From a bacterium (lineage in GTDB: Bacteria > Gemmatimonadota > Gemmatimonadetes > Gemmatimonadales > Gemmatimonadaceae), in the NCBI GenBank assembly GCA_021802745.1, contig JAJZRK010000016.1, positions 9,249 to 23,267 of the forward strand: a stretch of DNA of 14,019 nt, read 5' to 3'. Position 1 is the first letter of the stretch. Each line of letters begins with the position of its first letter. A model generated the notes under the pieces. That model searched no databases and was not told the origin of the DNA. It worked only from the letters and a program-made list of their open reading frames with translations. A program made the position numbers and the translations under genes. Shown piece by piece: positions 4,664 to 14,019 of the stretch.

Positions 4664-7043
4664 AGGGAATCCAGATGTTCTTCACCTGCACCGCTTCGCG
4701 CAGGAAGGGACGCCCCTCGGCGACCGCATTGTCAAACCAGTCGAGTTCGCGGTTCGTGCAGCAGGTGCGCTTCATGTTGGCGGCGGAGGCCAGCTCCACG
4801 GCCTTCACGCCCGCGGCTGATCCGCAGTACCAGACCGCGTCCACGTCGTCATGCTCGGCGAGCACCTGGGCCAGCGCGTCGCGCGCCCCGGTGACGATGT
4901 TCACGACGCCGGCCGGGAGATCGGACGTCTCGAAGACCTGGTACAGGTCCGTCACGGCCAGCGGATGACGTTCGCTGGGCACCGCGACCACGGTATTGCC
5001 GGTGGCGATGAGCGGGGCGACAAAGGAGAGGAAACCGAGTAGCGGCGCGCCGTCCGGCGCGCCCACGCCCACGACGCCAATAGGTTCGTGCATGGCCAGC
5101 GCGACGCCGCGGATCGGCACGCCGTGCACGGCGCCGTCCCACTTGTCGGCCCACGCCGCATAGGTGAAGAGGCGGCGCACCGCGGCGTCCACCTCGCGCT
5201 TGCCAGAAGCGGCGGTGCCGCCCGTCATCGCGGCGATGCGGCCCGCAAACTCGGCGCGGCGCGCGTCGAGGTTCTCGCCGATGTAGTAGAGAATCTGGGC
5301 GCGCAGTTGCCCCGTGGCCGACGCCCATCCGCGTGCGGCGGCGTGCGCGGCCTCCACGGCGTTGCGGATGTCCTTGCGGTTGCCGTCCCCCACTTCGCCG
5401 AGCCGCTTGCCCTTCGGCGACACGATCGCGCGCGAGTAGCCGCTGTCGGGGCGGGCCTGCTTGCCGGCGATGAAGAGCTTGGCGGTTCTATCGACAGACC
5501 CATCGGGCGACGGACTGACGGTAGACGGTAGACGGTAGACGGTAGCTCGGCGGCGACCGGTCAACCGTCCACCGTCCACCGTCGACCGTCTCTTCAGATA
5601 CTCCCACATCCCTTCCCTGCCACCTTCCCGCCCGAATCCGCTCTCGCGGTAGCCGCCGAAGCCGCTCGCCGCATCGAACAGATTCGTCGCATTCACCCAG
5701 ACGACGCCCGCCTTGATCTTCGGCGCGATGTCGAGCGCGAGGTTGATGTTCTCGCTCCACACCGAGGCGGCGAGGCCGAACGGCGTGTTGTTGGCGAGCG
5801 CGACGGCCTCGTCCGGCGTGCGGAACGTCATGGACACCAGCACCGGGCCGAAAATCTCCACCTGGGCGATGGTGCTCGACGGAAAGACGTCGGTGCACAG
5901 CGTGGGCGGATAGTACGACCCCTTCGCGGGCAGCGGCCGCGACGGCTGCCAGACCGTGGCCCCTTCCTTGCGCCCCTGCTCCACGAGCGACGCGATGCGT
6001 TCGAGCTGCACGGGCGCCACGACCGCCCCCATGTCCACCGCCTTGTCGAGCGGCGGGCCGAGCCGGAGCTTCTCCATCCGCGCGCGCAGCTTGGCGTGGA
6101 GCTTGTCGGCGATCCCCTCCTGCACCAGCAGCCGCGAGCCGGCGCAGCAAACCTGCCCCTGGTTGAACCAGATGGCGTCCACCACGCCTTCCACGACGCC
6201 GTCGAGGTCGGCGTCCTCGAAGACGACGAACGGACTCTTGCCGCCGAGTTCGAGCGACAGTTTCTTGCCGCTCCCGGCGGTTGCCTTGCGGATGATCTTC
6301 CCCACCTCGGTGGATCCGGTGAACGCGATCTTGTCCACTTTCGGGTGATTCACGAGCGCCGCGCCCGTTTCGCCGTCCCCCGTGACGATGTTGAGCACTC
6401 CGGCCGGCAGGCCGGCCTGGTGCGCGAACTCGGCGAAGAGGAGCGCCGTGAGCGAGGTGAACTCGGCGGGCTTGAGCACCACCGTGTTTCCCGCCGCGAG
6501 GGCCGGGGCGACCTTCCACGACAGCATGAGCAGCGGAAAATTCCACGGAATGATCTGGCCAACCACGCCCACCGGGCCGTAACCCGCGAACTCGCTGTCG
6601 GCCAGCTGGGCCCACCCGGCGTGATGGTAGAAGTGCCGCGCCACGAGCGGGACATCCACGTCGCGCGTCTCGCGGATCGGCTTGCCGTTGTCGAGCGTCT
6701 CGAGCACCGCGAACAGGCGCGCGTGCTTCTGCACCATGCGCGCCAGCGCGTACAGGTGTCGCGCGCGCTCGTGCGGCGTGAGCTTGCTCCACGCCGGGAA
6801 CGCCTTGCGGGCGGCGGCCACCGCGGCATCCACGTCCTTCGCGGATCCCTGCGTCACGCGCGCGAGCCGCACGCCCGTGGACGGATCGAACGAGTCGAAC
6901 GCCTTCCCCACCTTCGTCCACGCGCCGCCGATGAAGTGCCCGAAGGCGCTGTCGTGCGCGGCCAGCCAGGCGCGCGCCGGCGCGTCGGCCTCGGGGGCGG
7001 GGCCGTACTCCATCGTCTGGAACAGCTCGGCTACGGTCGCCAT
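4653..7043 (-). CDS. ALDH16-type double-domain aldehyde dehydrogenase
   Basis: This 796-residue protein has two ALDH modules. The first (about 30-484) is complete: PWNFP (N168), KPAE (K191), FTGSTEVG (242-248), LELGGK (E266), NQGQVCCAGSR (catalytic cysteine C299 by alignment with ALDH2 Cys302) and EIFGPVL (E396). The second (about 520-796) keeps the fold (EPIGVVGVGAPDGAPLLGFL, GNTVVAVPSE, LPAGVVNIVTG) but has lost PWN, the lysine, the glutamate and the GQ-x-C-A-x-SR motif, so it looks non-catalytic, as known for ALDH16. The C-terminus VKNIWIPYGE is characteristic. The domains are joined by an arginine-rich linker (about 485-510) encoded by a heptamer repeat hairpin. The start ATG at 7043 lies 5 nt after deoC. 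Context suggests oxidation of the acetaldehyde released by DeoC; this is inference. Confidence 0.88.
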   Translation of the reverse strand: MATVAELFQTMEYGPAPEADAPARAWLAAHDSAFGHFIGGAWTKVGKAFDSFDPSTGVRLARVTQGSAKDVDAAVAAARKAFPAWSKLTPHERARHLYALARMVQKHARLFAVLETLDNGKPIRETRDVDVPLVARHFYHHAGWAQLADSEFAGYGPVGVVGQIIPWNFPLLMLSWKVAPALAAGNTVVLKPAEFTSLTALLFAEFAHQAGLPAGVLNIVTGDGETGAALVNHPKVDKIAFTGSTEVGKIIRKATAGSGKKLSLELGGKSPFVVFEDADLDGVVEGVVDAIWFNQGQVCCAGSRLLVQEGIADKLHAKLRARMEKLRLGPPLDKAVDMGAVVAPVQLERIASLVEQGRKEGATVWQPSRPLPAKGSYYPPTLCTDVFPSSTIAQVEIFGPVLVSMTFRTPDEAVALANNTPFGLAASVWSENINLALDIAPKIKAGVVWVNATNLFDAASGFGGYRESGFGREGGREGMWEYLKRRSTVDGGRLTGRRRATVYRLPSTVSPSPDGSVDRTAKLFIAGKQARPDSGYSRAIVSPKGKRLGEVGDGNRKDIRNAVEAAHAAARGWASATGQLRAQILYYIGENLDARRAEFAGRIAAMTGGTAASGKREVDAAVRRLFTYAAWADKWDGAVHGVPIRGVALAMHEPIGVVGVGAPDGAPLLGFLSFVAPLIATGNTVVAVPSERHPLAVTDLYQVFETSDLPAGVVNIVTGARDALAQVLAEHDDVDAVWYCGSAAGVKAVELASAANMKRTCCTNRELDWFDNAVAEGRPFLREAVQVKNIWIPYGE
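5514..5591 (-). repeat. Heptanucleotide repeat array forming an inverted repeat inside the ALDH gene
   Basis: On the plus strand GTAGACG is repeated three times (5521-5541), with partial units on both sides. After a 16-18-nt GC-rich spacer, ACCGTCC-type heptamers follow four times (5564-5591). The second block is the reverse complement of the first except for one base per unit. On the coding (minus) strand RNA those differences become mostly G-U wobbles, so the mRNA can form a long nearly continuous stem of about 22 bp or more. It encodes the linker between the ALDH domains in frame. Confidence 0.9.
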
Positions 7044-7048
7044 GGTCT

Positions 7049-8002
7049 TCAGGGCATCGGGTGGTGGTGCGCGGCGGCGTAGCGCCCAGTCACGAACATC
7101 TCGAGCTGGCGCTCGAGGTCGGTGAGCAGGCTGCTGGCGCCGAAGCGGAACAACGCGGGCTCGAGCCATTCGCGGCCGAGTTCCTCGTTCATGAGCATCA
7201 GGAATTCGAGCGCCTGCTTGGCCGTGCGGATGCCGCCGGCCGGCTTGTAGCCGACCAGGCAGCCCGTGCGCTCGCGGTATTCGCGGATCTGCCGCACCAT
7301 CGCCAGCGAGACGGGAAGCGTGGCGTTCACGCTCTCCTTGCCGGTGGACGTCTTGATGAAGTCGGCGCCGGCCTGCATGGCCACCCAGCTGGCGCGCGCC
7401 ACGTTGGTGAGGGTGGCGAGCTCGCCGGTGGCGAGAATGACCTTCAGGTGCGCGTCGCCGCACGCCTCGCGAAAGGCGCGCACCTCGTCGTACAGCTTGT
7501 CCCACTGGCCGGTGAGCACATGGCCGCGCGTGATGACGACGTCAATTTCGCGCGCGCCGGCCTGCACCGACGCGCCGATCTCCTCGACGCGCTGCGGGAA
7601 CGGCGAGAGTCCGGCGGGAAATCCCGTGGAGACCGCCGCCACGGGGATGCCGCTTCCGTCGAGGGCGGCCACCGCCGTCGGCACCATCTCGTGATAGACG
7701 CAGACCGCCGCCACCGTCGGATGCAGGTGCGCAACGCCCAGCGCCGCCTCGAGATCGGGACGCAGCGGATGCCGCGCCTTGGCGCACAGCCGCCGCACGT
7801 TGCCGGGCGTGTCGTCCCCGCTGAGCGTGGTGAGGTCAATGAGCGTGACCGCCTTCAGCAGCCACGCCGCCTGCCACTGCTTCTTCACCGTGCGTCGCGT
7901 GCCGATGGTCGCGGCGCGACGCTCGGTCGCGCTCCGGTTCACGCGAATGGCGCGCACCCGCTCGAGGTCGAGCGGCTCCCCGGGATTGCGCGCCGCGCTC
8001 AC
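7049..8002 (-). CDS. deoC: Deoxyribose-phosphate aldolase, long eukaryote-like type
   Basis: DERA cleaves 2-deoxyribose-5-phosphate to glyceraldehyde-3-phosphate and acetaldehyde. The Schiff-base lysine is K217 in DFIKTSTGKESVNATLP, and the second lysine is K253 in GYKPAGGIR. EIDVVITRGHVLTGQWDKLY and HLKVILATGELATLTN are also family blocks. At 317 residues it is far longer than E. coli DeoC (259), and it resembles human DERA (318) over its length, including RRTVKKQWQAAWLLKAVTLI near the N-terminus and LLTDLERQLEMFVTGRYAA near the end. The GTG start at 8002 overlaps the asnS stop (GTGA). ALDH follows after 5 nt, consistent with removal of the acetaldehyde product. Together with deoB at the window start it covers deoxynucleoside sugar breakdown. 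Confidence 0.95.
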   Translation of the reverse strand: MSAARNPGEPLDLERVRAIRVNRSATERRAATIGTRRTVKKQWQAAWLLKAVTLIDLTTLSGDDTPGNVRRLCAKARHPLRPDLEAALGVAHLHPTVAAVCVYHEMVPTAVAALDGSGIPVAAVSTGFPAGLSPFPQRVEEIGASVQAGAREIDVVITRGHVLTGQWDKLYDEVRAFREACGDAHLKVILATGELATLTNVARASWVAMQAGADFIKTSTGKESVNATLPVSLAMVRQIREYRERTGCLVGYKPAGGIRTAKQALEFLMLMNEELGREWLEPALFRFGASSLLTDLERQLEMFVTGRYAAAHHHPMP

Positions 8003-9303
8003 GGCCTCACTCGATGCATCATGCGCGGGAAGGCGATGCACTCCCGGATGTGCTGCACGCCGCAGATCCACGCCACCGTGCGCTCGAGGCCAAGGCCGAA
8101 GCCGGAGTGCACGAACGTGCCGTACTTCCGCAGGTCGAGGTACCAGCCGTACGCATCCATCGGCAGACCCTCGTGCTTGATGCGCGCGACCATCTTGTCG
8201 TAGTCGTCCTCGCGCTGCGACCCGCCGATGATCTCGCCGTACCCCTCGTGCGCCAGCAGGTCGGCGCAGAGCACCGTGCGCGGATCGTCGGGATTCTCCT
8301 TCATGTAGAAGGCCTTGGCTTCCTTCGGATAGTTGCACACGAAGACCGGGCGGTCGTAGTCGGCCACAAGCAGCGCCTCGTCCTCGGCGCCAAGGTCGTC
8401 GCCCCACTTGATGTCGCTCCCCTTCTGCTGGAGAATCGCCACAGCCTCGGTGTACGGAATGCGCGGAAACGGCGCCTTCACCGTCTCCAGCTTGGACGTG
8501 TCGCGCTCGAGTTCCTTGAGCTCCGCGCCGCGCCGCTCGAGGCAACGCTGCACGAGGTAGCTGACGAACTCCTCCTGCAGGTCCTGGTTCATCGCCTGGT
8601 CGTACCACGCCATCTCCGGTTCGATCATCCAGAACTCGGTGAGGTGACGGCGCGTCTTGCTCTTTTCGGCGCGGAAGGTCGGCCCGAATGTGTAGATGCG
8701 CCCGAAGGCGGCGGCCGCCGCCTCCCCGTAGAGCTGTCCCGTCTGCGCGAGGTAGGCCGTCCCCTCGTCGAAGTACTCCGTTTCGAACAGCCCGGCGCGC
8801 TCGCCAATGGCGGCGGTCAGGATAGGCGTGTCCACGCGCAGGAAGCCGCGCTCGTAGTAGAAGTCGTGGATCGCCTGCTCCACCTCGTGGCGCACGCGCG
8901 CAATCGCCACCTGCCGCGGCGACCGCAGCCAGAGGTGCCGGTTGTCGAGCAGGAAATCAATGCCGTGCTCCTTGGGCTGGATCGGATAGTCGAGCGGCGA
9001 CGCGCCGACGATGCCGAGGGCGCTCACGCCCAGTTCAAAGCCGCCGGGGGCGCGCTCGTCGGCCCGCACCTCGCCCGTGACGGCGACGCTCGACTCGAGC
9101 GTGAGCTCGGCAAAGCGCGCCCAATCCTCCTCGGGCATCTGCTTCTTCACGAGCACACACTGCAGCGGCGTCGTGCTGCCATCGCGCATCACGATGAAGG
9201 CAACCTTTCCGCTCGACCGCAGGTGGCTCACCCATCCGCGCACGGTGACGGTCTGGCCGGCGTACTTCGCAAGTTCTCCGATGCGGGCAAACGTCTGGCT
9301 CAC
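7999..9303 (-). CDS. asnS: Asparaginyl-tRNA synthetase
   Basis: This class IIb synthetase charges tRNA-Asn with asparagine. The 434 residues show an N-terminal OB-fold anticodon domain (VTVRGWVSHLRSSGKVAFIV), TGQLYGEAAA, motif 2 FRAEKSKTRRHLTEFWMIEPE (split here across residues near the middle) and motif 3 GFGLGLERTVAWICG near the C-terminus. TGQLYGE and EFWMIEPEMA favour AsnRS over the related non-discriminating AspRS. The GTG at 9303 is chosen because GGGGAAG lies 7 nt upstream; longer in-frame extension upstream has no family similarity. It follows the dehydrogenase stop by 4 nt and overlaps deoC by 4 nt. A tRNA synthetase in a catabolic operon is odd and probably reflects chromosome packing rather than function. 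Confidence 0.93.
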   Translation of the reverse strand: MSQTFARIGELAKYAGQTVTVRGWVSHLRSSGKVAFIVMRDGSTTPLQCVLVKKQMPEEDWARFAELTLESSVAVTGEVRADERAPGGFELGVSALGIVGASPLDYPIQPKEHGIDFLLDNRHLWLRSPRQVAIARVRHEVEQAIHDFYYERGFLRVDTPILTAAIGERAGLFETEYFDEGTAYLAQTGQLYGEAAAAAFGRIYTFGPTFRAEKSKTRRHLTEFWMIEPEMAWYDQAMNQDLQEEFVSYLVQRCLERRGAELKELERDTSKLETVKAPFPRIPYTEAVAILQQKGSDIKWGDDLGAEDEALLVADYDRPVFVCNYPKEAKAFYMKENPDDPRTVLCADLLAHEGYGEIIGGSQREDDYDKMVARIKHEGLPMDAYGWYLDLRKYGTFVHSGFGLGLERTVAWICGVQHIRECIAFPRMMHRVRP

Positions 9304-9307
9304 GCGA

Positions 9308-10615
9308 TTACTTCCCCTGGTAGCGGATTCGGTAGACGGTGCCACCGAGATCGTCCGTGATGTAGATGGAGCCGTCCGGCGCCTGGGCGATGCCCGTCGG
9401 CCGGTGGTTGCGCGCCCCCGGCGGCGGCGGTCCGGCGGCGCGGCCGCCCTTGAACGCGTCGGACGCAAAGCCATCGGCAAACGTGTGCGGCGCCCCGGCC
9501 GCCGCGCCGTGCGCGAGCGGCAGGAACGAGACGCGGAAGCCGTCCTGCACCAGCGGCGCGCGATTCCACGACCCGTGGAAGACCACGAACACGCCGCGGC
9601 GGTACTCCGCCGGGAAGGCGCGCCCCGAATAGAACAGCGTCGCATTGGGCGCCCAGTGCCCCGGGAAGACGTAGACCGGCGCCTTCTTCGAGGCGCAGCG
9701 CCCCACCTGCTTGCCGTCGCCGCCGTACTCCGGGGCCAGCACGAGCTTCTTCTCGTCGGTGGAGTAGTAGCAGTATGGCCAGCCGAAGTCGTCGCCGTCG
9801 GCGATGCGCAGCAGCTCCTCGCCGGGGTTCTCCGCGTTGTACCGGTCGTCGAAGCCCCAGTTCATGGCGAGCTGGTCGCGTCCGTGCATCATCGTCCACA
9901 GCTCGCCCGCCGGTTCGTTCCACGCGAGGGCGACCGAATTGCGAATGCCCGTCGCGAAGCGCTTGCCGTCCGCCTGGGTCTGCCCCGCCTTGTTGGCGTC
10001 GAAGGTCCAGATGCCGGCGCGCGTCGCGAGCTCGACGCATGGATCCACGCCCGGCGACCGCGGCTGGCGATCGCGTTCCTGGCAGGAGTTGGTGCGCGAG
10101 CCGACGTTGAGGTACAGCACGCGAGCGCGGACGACGAAGTTGTATGCGTTGTGTCCGCCCGTCGGCAGGTTTGCGACAATCGTGTCGGCGGCGCCGAGCA
10201 CCGTGTCGCCAACGGCGTAGCGATACCGCACGATGTTGTTGCGGTCGGTCGCCCAGAGGTAGCCGTCGCCCAGTGCAATCCCGGTGCCGCCGCTGCCGCC
10301 GAGCCGGCGTACCAGATCGGCGCGGCCGTCGTGATCGGTGTCGCGAAGCAGGAGGACACCGCCCCCCGGCCCCACCCCCGTGCCGCTCTCCGAACCGCCG
10401 CGCGACGTGTTGGCGTTGATGAGCACATCGCCGTTGCGCGCCACGACGAGGTGCCGCGGAGCGCCAAGACGGTCGGCGACCACCTGCGCGCAGAAGCCGG
10501 CGGGCACCGTCAGGCCGGCATCGCAGGCGGGCGTGGGTGATTGCGCCGCGAGCGCGACGGGCACCGCCATCAGGCAGGCGGCGCGCACCAGCGGAAGTCG
10601 GGGGGAGGGGCGCAT
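9308..10615 (-). CDS. Secreted PQQ-type sugar (sorbosone/glucose) dehydrogenase family protein
   Basis: The 435-residue protein starts MRPSPRLPLVRAACLMAVPVALAAQ, a Sec signal peptide, so it acts in the periplasm or outside. The mature part matches the six-bladed soluble glucose/sorbosone dehydrogenase beta-propeller: GFCAQVVADRLGAPRHLVV, FATGIRNSVALAWNEPAGEL, GEELLRIADGDDFGWPYCYY, VFHGSWNR and RPTGIAQAPDGSIYITDD. A DTDHDGRAD loop (93-100) looks like an EF-hand-type calcium site, common in this family. Cysteine pairs (31/42, 178/193, 282/307) may be disulfides. PQQ use and substrate cannot be told from sequence; many members are uncharacterised. The ATG at 10615 is chosen because the signal peptide begins there; no good ribosome binding site is seen. 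It is the first gene of the run continuing with asnS. Confidence 0.85.
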   Translation of the reverse strand: MRPSPRLPLVRAACLMAVPVALAAQSPTPACDAGLTVPAGFCAQVVADRLGAPRHLVVARNGDVLINANTSRGGSESGTGVGPGGGVLLLRDTDHDGRADLVRRLGGSGGTGIALGDGYLWATDRNNIVRYRYAVGDTVLGAADTIVANLPTGGHNAYNFVVRARVLYLNVGSRTNSCQERDRQPRSPGVDPCVELATRAGIWTFDANKAGQTQADGKRFATGIRNSVALAWNEPAGELWTMMHGRDQLAMNWGFDDRYNAENPGEELLRIADGDDFGWPYCYYSTDEKKLVLAPEYGGDGKQVGRCASKKAPVYVFPGHWAPNATLFYSGRAFPAEYRRGVFVVFHGSWNRAPLVQDGFRVSFLPLAHGAAAGAPHTFADGFASDAFKGGRAAGPPPPGARNHRPTGIAQAPDGSIYITDDLGGTVYRIRYQGK

Positions 10616-10703
10616 GGCTGCGTGAGGCTGAACCGGGGGTCGTGAGGAGGGTATCAGGTCGTGCCGGGCGAGGTGTCCACCCCTTGCCCGCTGACGCAAT
10701 CAA

Positions 10704-10709
10704 TATAGT
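10704..10709 (+). promoter_or_regulatory. Probable -10 box for the small secreted protein, in the divergent gap
   Basis: TATAGT at 10704-10709 is the only AT-rich hexamer in the 142-nt divergent gap (10616-10757). Transcription would start near 10716, leaving about 42 nt before the ATG at 10758. The -35 region is poor (TTGCCC at 10684, spacing 14). On the minus strand the same bases read TATATT, so this AT-rich spot might also serve the dehydrogenase operon. Confidence 0.35.
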
Positions 10710-10757
10710 ATGAGCGGCGCAGCACCGAGATCACCACTACTCGCCGGAGCACCCCCG

Positions 10758-11180
10758 ATGATGCATCCCATGACCGCCCGATTCGCCCTCCTGGCCACCG
10801 CGTCGCTGGCGGTCGTCACCCTTGCCGCCACGGCATCGGCCACGCGGGCCTCCCGGCCGCAGGACAAGCTCTCAATTGGCGTCGAAGCCGAGCAGATCGG
10901 GCGCACCGGCGTGAAGATCACCATCACCGGCAAGAAGTTCACGCCCAACGGGCCCGTCTTCATCAACACGACGTCGCTCCCCGGCACGGCCACCGAACTC
11001 GACCTCGGGCGCATCCTCGCCGACAAGGACGGCAAGATCTCGTTCAAGAAGGATGATCTCGAATGCTCGACGCCCGTGCAGGAGGACGCCGCGCGGCCCG
11101 TCTTCGTGATCATCACCGACTCGACGACCGACCGGAAGGCGCGCCAGCGCGTCGAAGGGACGGCGTGGCTCTGCCGCTGA
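10758..11180 (+). CDS. Small secreted protein of unknown function
   Basis: The 140-residue protein has an N-terminal signal peptide (MTARFALLATASLAVVTLAA, cleavage probably near ATASA-TRA). The mature part of about 110 residues looks like a small all-beta domain: LSIGVEAEQIGRTGVKITIT, GKKFTPNGPVFINTT, DKDGKISFKKDDLEC and ARPVFVIITDSTTDRKARQR, ending WLCR. Two cysteines (in LECS and WLCR) could form a disulfide. The GKKFTPNGPVFI segment recalls Ig-like/IPT domains of surface proteins, a weak impression only. The ATG at 10758 is preferred over 10710 because GGAG lies 8 nt upstream and it leaves a normal signal peptide; ATGs at 10761 and 10770 are alternatives. It stands alone, divergent from the dehydrogenase operon and convergent with the pyrophosphatase gene. 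Confidence 0.75.
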   Translation: MMHPMTARFALLATASLAVVTLAATASATRASRPQDKLSIGVEAEQIGRTGVKITITGKKFTPNGPVFINTTSLPGTATELDLGRILADKDGKISFKKDDLECSTPVQEDAARPVFVIITDSTTDRKARQRVEGTAWLCR

Positions 11181-11219
11181 CCGGCCCGACGAACCCGTAG
11201 TGCGCCATCCCGCAATGCA

Positions 11220-11247
11220 CGAAGGCCCGCCGAATGGCGGGCCTTCG
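11220..11247. terminator. Bidirectional terminator-like hairpin
   Basis: A perfect 12-bp stem (CGAAGGCCCGCC / GGCGGGCCTTCG) with a GAAT loop sits between convergent genes, 40 nt after one stop and 24 nt after the other. The U-tract is weak on both sides. Position and stem strength make a shared terminator likely. Confidence 0.75.
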
Positions 11248-11270
11248 CGTCTGCAGCAGCCAGCGGCAGC

Positions 11271-13838
<2,568 letters not shown>

Positions 13839-13883
13839 CATGGTCCTCCAAGGACGGTTCAGACTGCGGGTGGGGATCAGCGA

Positions 13884-13899
13884 GGGGACCAAAGTCCCC
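13884..13899 (-). promoter_or_regulatory. Hairpin in the hppA leader region
   Basis: GGGGAC / GTCCCC with a 4-nt loop forms a compact perfect stem 46-61 nt before the hppA start. It is within the likely 5' leader or promoter. A TTGACC on the minus strand lies at 13913-13918 but has no convincing -10 at 17 bp. Function is unknown. Confidence 0.35.
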
Positions 13900-13996
13900 G
13901 CAAGTGCCGGGTGGTCAAGCATTTCTGGCACAGCAGGGAAAGATAAGGGATGCCGACGCTTCTGCGGAAGCTGGAGATCGAGAAAAGGGAGGAGGA

Positions 13997-14019
13997 GGGG
14001 TACAGGGGTCTGGGAGGGG
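13997..14019 (+). other. G-rich tract with G-quadruplex potential
   Basis: Four runs of three or four G (13997-14000, 14005-14008, 14012-14014, 14016-14019) are separated by loops of 4, 3 and 1 nt, and a further GGG lies at 13987-13989. This meets the usual G3-loop-G3 rule. It lies about 160 nt upstream of hppA, on the strand that is template for hppA. The rest of 13839-14019 holds no gene. Confidence 0.5.

Noticed and set aside
3578..4894. 438-codon plus-strand open frame opposite tesB and the ALDH end
   Set aside because: It crosses a promoter and two gene ends, its peptide is arginine-rich low complexity, and tesB explains the region.
5514..5591. CRISPR array
   Set aside because: The units are 7 bp, directly adjacent, without spacers and with no cas genes nearby.
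5488..6921. 477-codon minus-strand frame within the ALDH gene, and whether the heptamer block marks a frameshifted pseudogene
   Set aside because: The true ALDH frame is uninterrupted from 7043 to 4653 through the repeat, with correct motifs on both sides.
9325..9345. Another copy of the GGTAGACGGT heptamer near the dehydrogenase stop
   Set aside because: Only one unit, explained by codons for conserved TVYRIRYQ; probably chance.
8014..9360. 448-codon plus-strand open frame opposite asnS
   Set aside because: No family features; asnS motifs on the minus strand explain the region.
13842..13931. Extending hppA upstream to a GTG at 13931
   Set aside because: The extra residues include no family similarity, and the strong GGAGG fits the ATG at 13838 with a normal signal peptide.

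Overview
This is a high-GC (roughly two-thirds G+C by eye) bacterial chromosomal window with tightly packed housekeeping and catabolic genes. It has no tRNA, rRNA, CRISPR array, transposase or phage gene. A Gram-negative cell is indicated by a lipoprotein and a probable outer-membrane beta-barrel. The gene set, the divergent membrane pyrophosphatase carrying a signal peptide and the GC-rich coding style fit Gemmatimonadota best. That assignment is an inference from gene content and is not proven.

Left part (1-2346): a minus-strand pair, alr (alanine racemase) followed by deoB (phosphopentomutase, cut by the window edge), is joined by a 4-nt GTGA overlap. Divergent from it is mazG (nucleoside triphosphate pyrophosphohydrolase). 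Its inter-domain linker carries an 11-bp tandem repeat, and its end carries a 12-bp repeat that repeats the stop codon. Positions 2347-2517 hold no gene but contain a strong hairpin, probably a terminator shared by convergent genes. Next comes a minus-strand pair (2518-3599), a secreted beta-barrel-like protein preceded by a small lipoprotein with BamC-like features, with a good sigma70-type promoter upstream.

Centre (3788-10615): a compact minus-strand run, apparently one operon. In transcription order it contains a secreted PQQ-type sugar/sorbosone dehydrogenase, asnS (asparaginyl-tRNA synthetase), deoC (long, eukaryote-like deoxyribose-phosphate aldolase), a double-domain aldehyde dehydrogenase of the ALDH16 type, and tesB (acyl-CoA thioesterase II). 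Gaps are 5 nt or less, or the genes overlap. DeoB, DeoC and the ALDH make a plausible path from deoxyribose-1-phosphate through deoxyribose-5-phosphate to glyceraldehyde-3-phosphate plus acetaldehyde, with acetaldehyde then oxidised to acetate. The ALDH gene has a heptanucleotide repeat hairpin in frame in the linker between its domains.

Right part (10704-14019): a small secreted protein of unknown function on the plus strand, a bidirectional terminator hairpin, and a large minus-strand gene for a membrane proton-pumping pyrophosphatase of the divergent, lysine-containing (K+-independent) type. Its leader contains a hairpin, and a G-rich stretch with quadruplex potential lies at the window end.

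Most of the window is ordinary. The strongest second-look signals are the repeat insertions kept in frame inside mazG and the ALDH gene, and the divergent pyrophosphatase with its exported N-terminus. I found no convincing undescribed multi-gene system.
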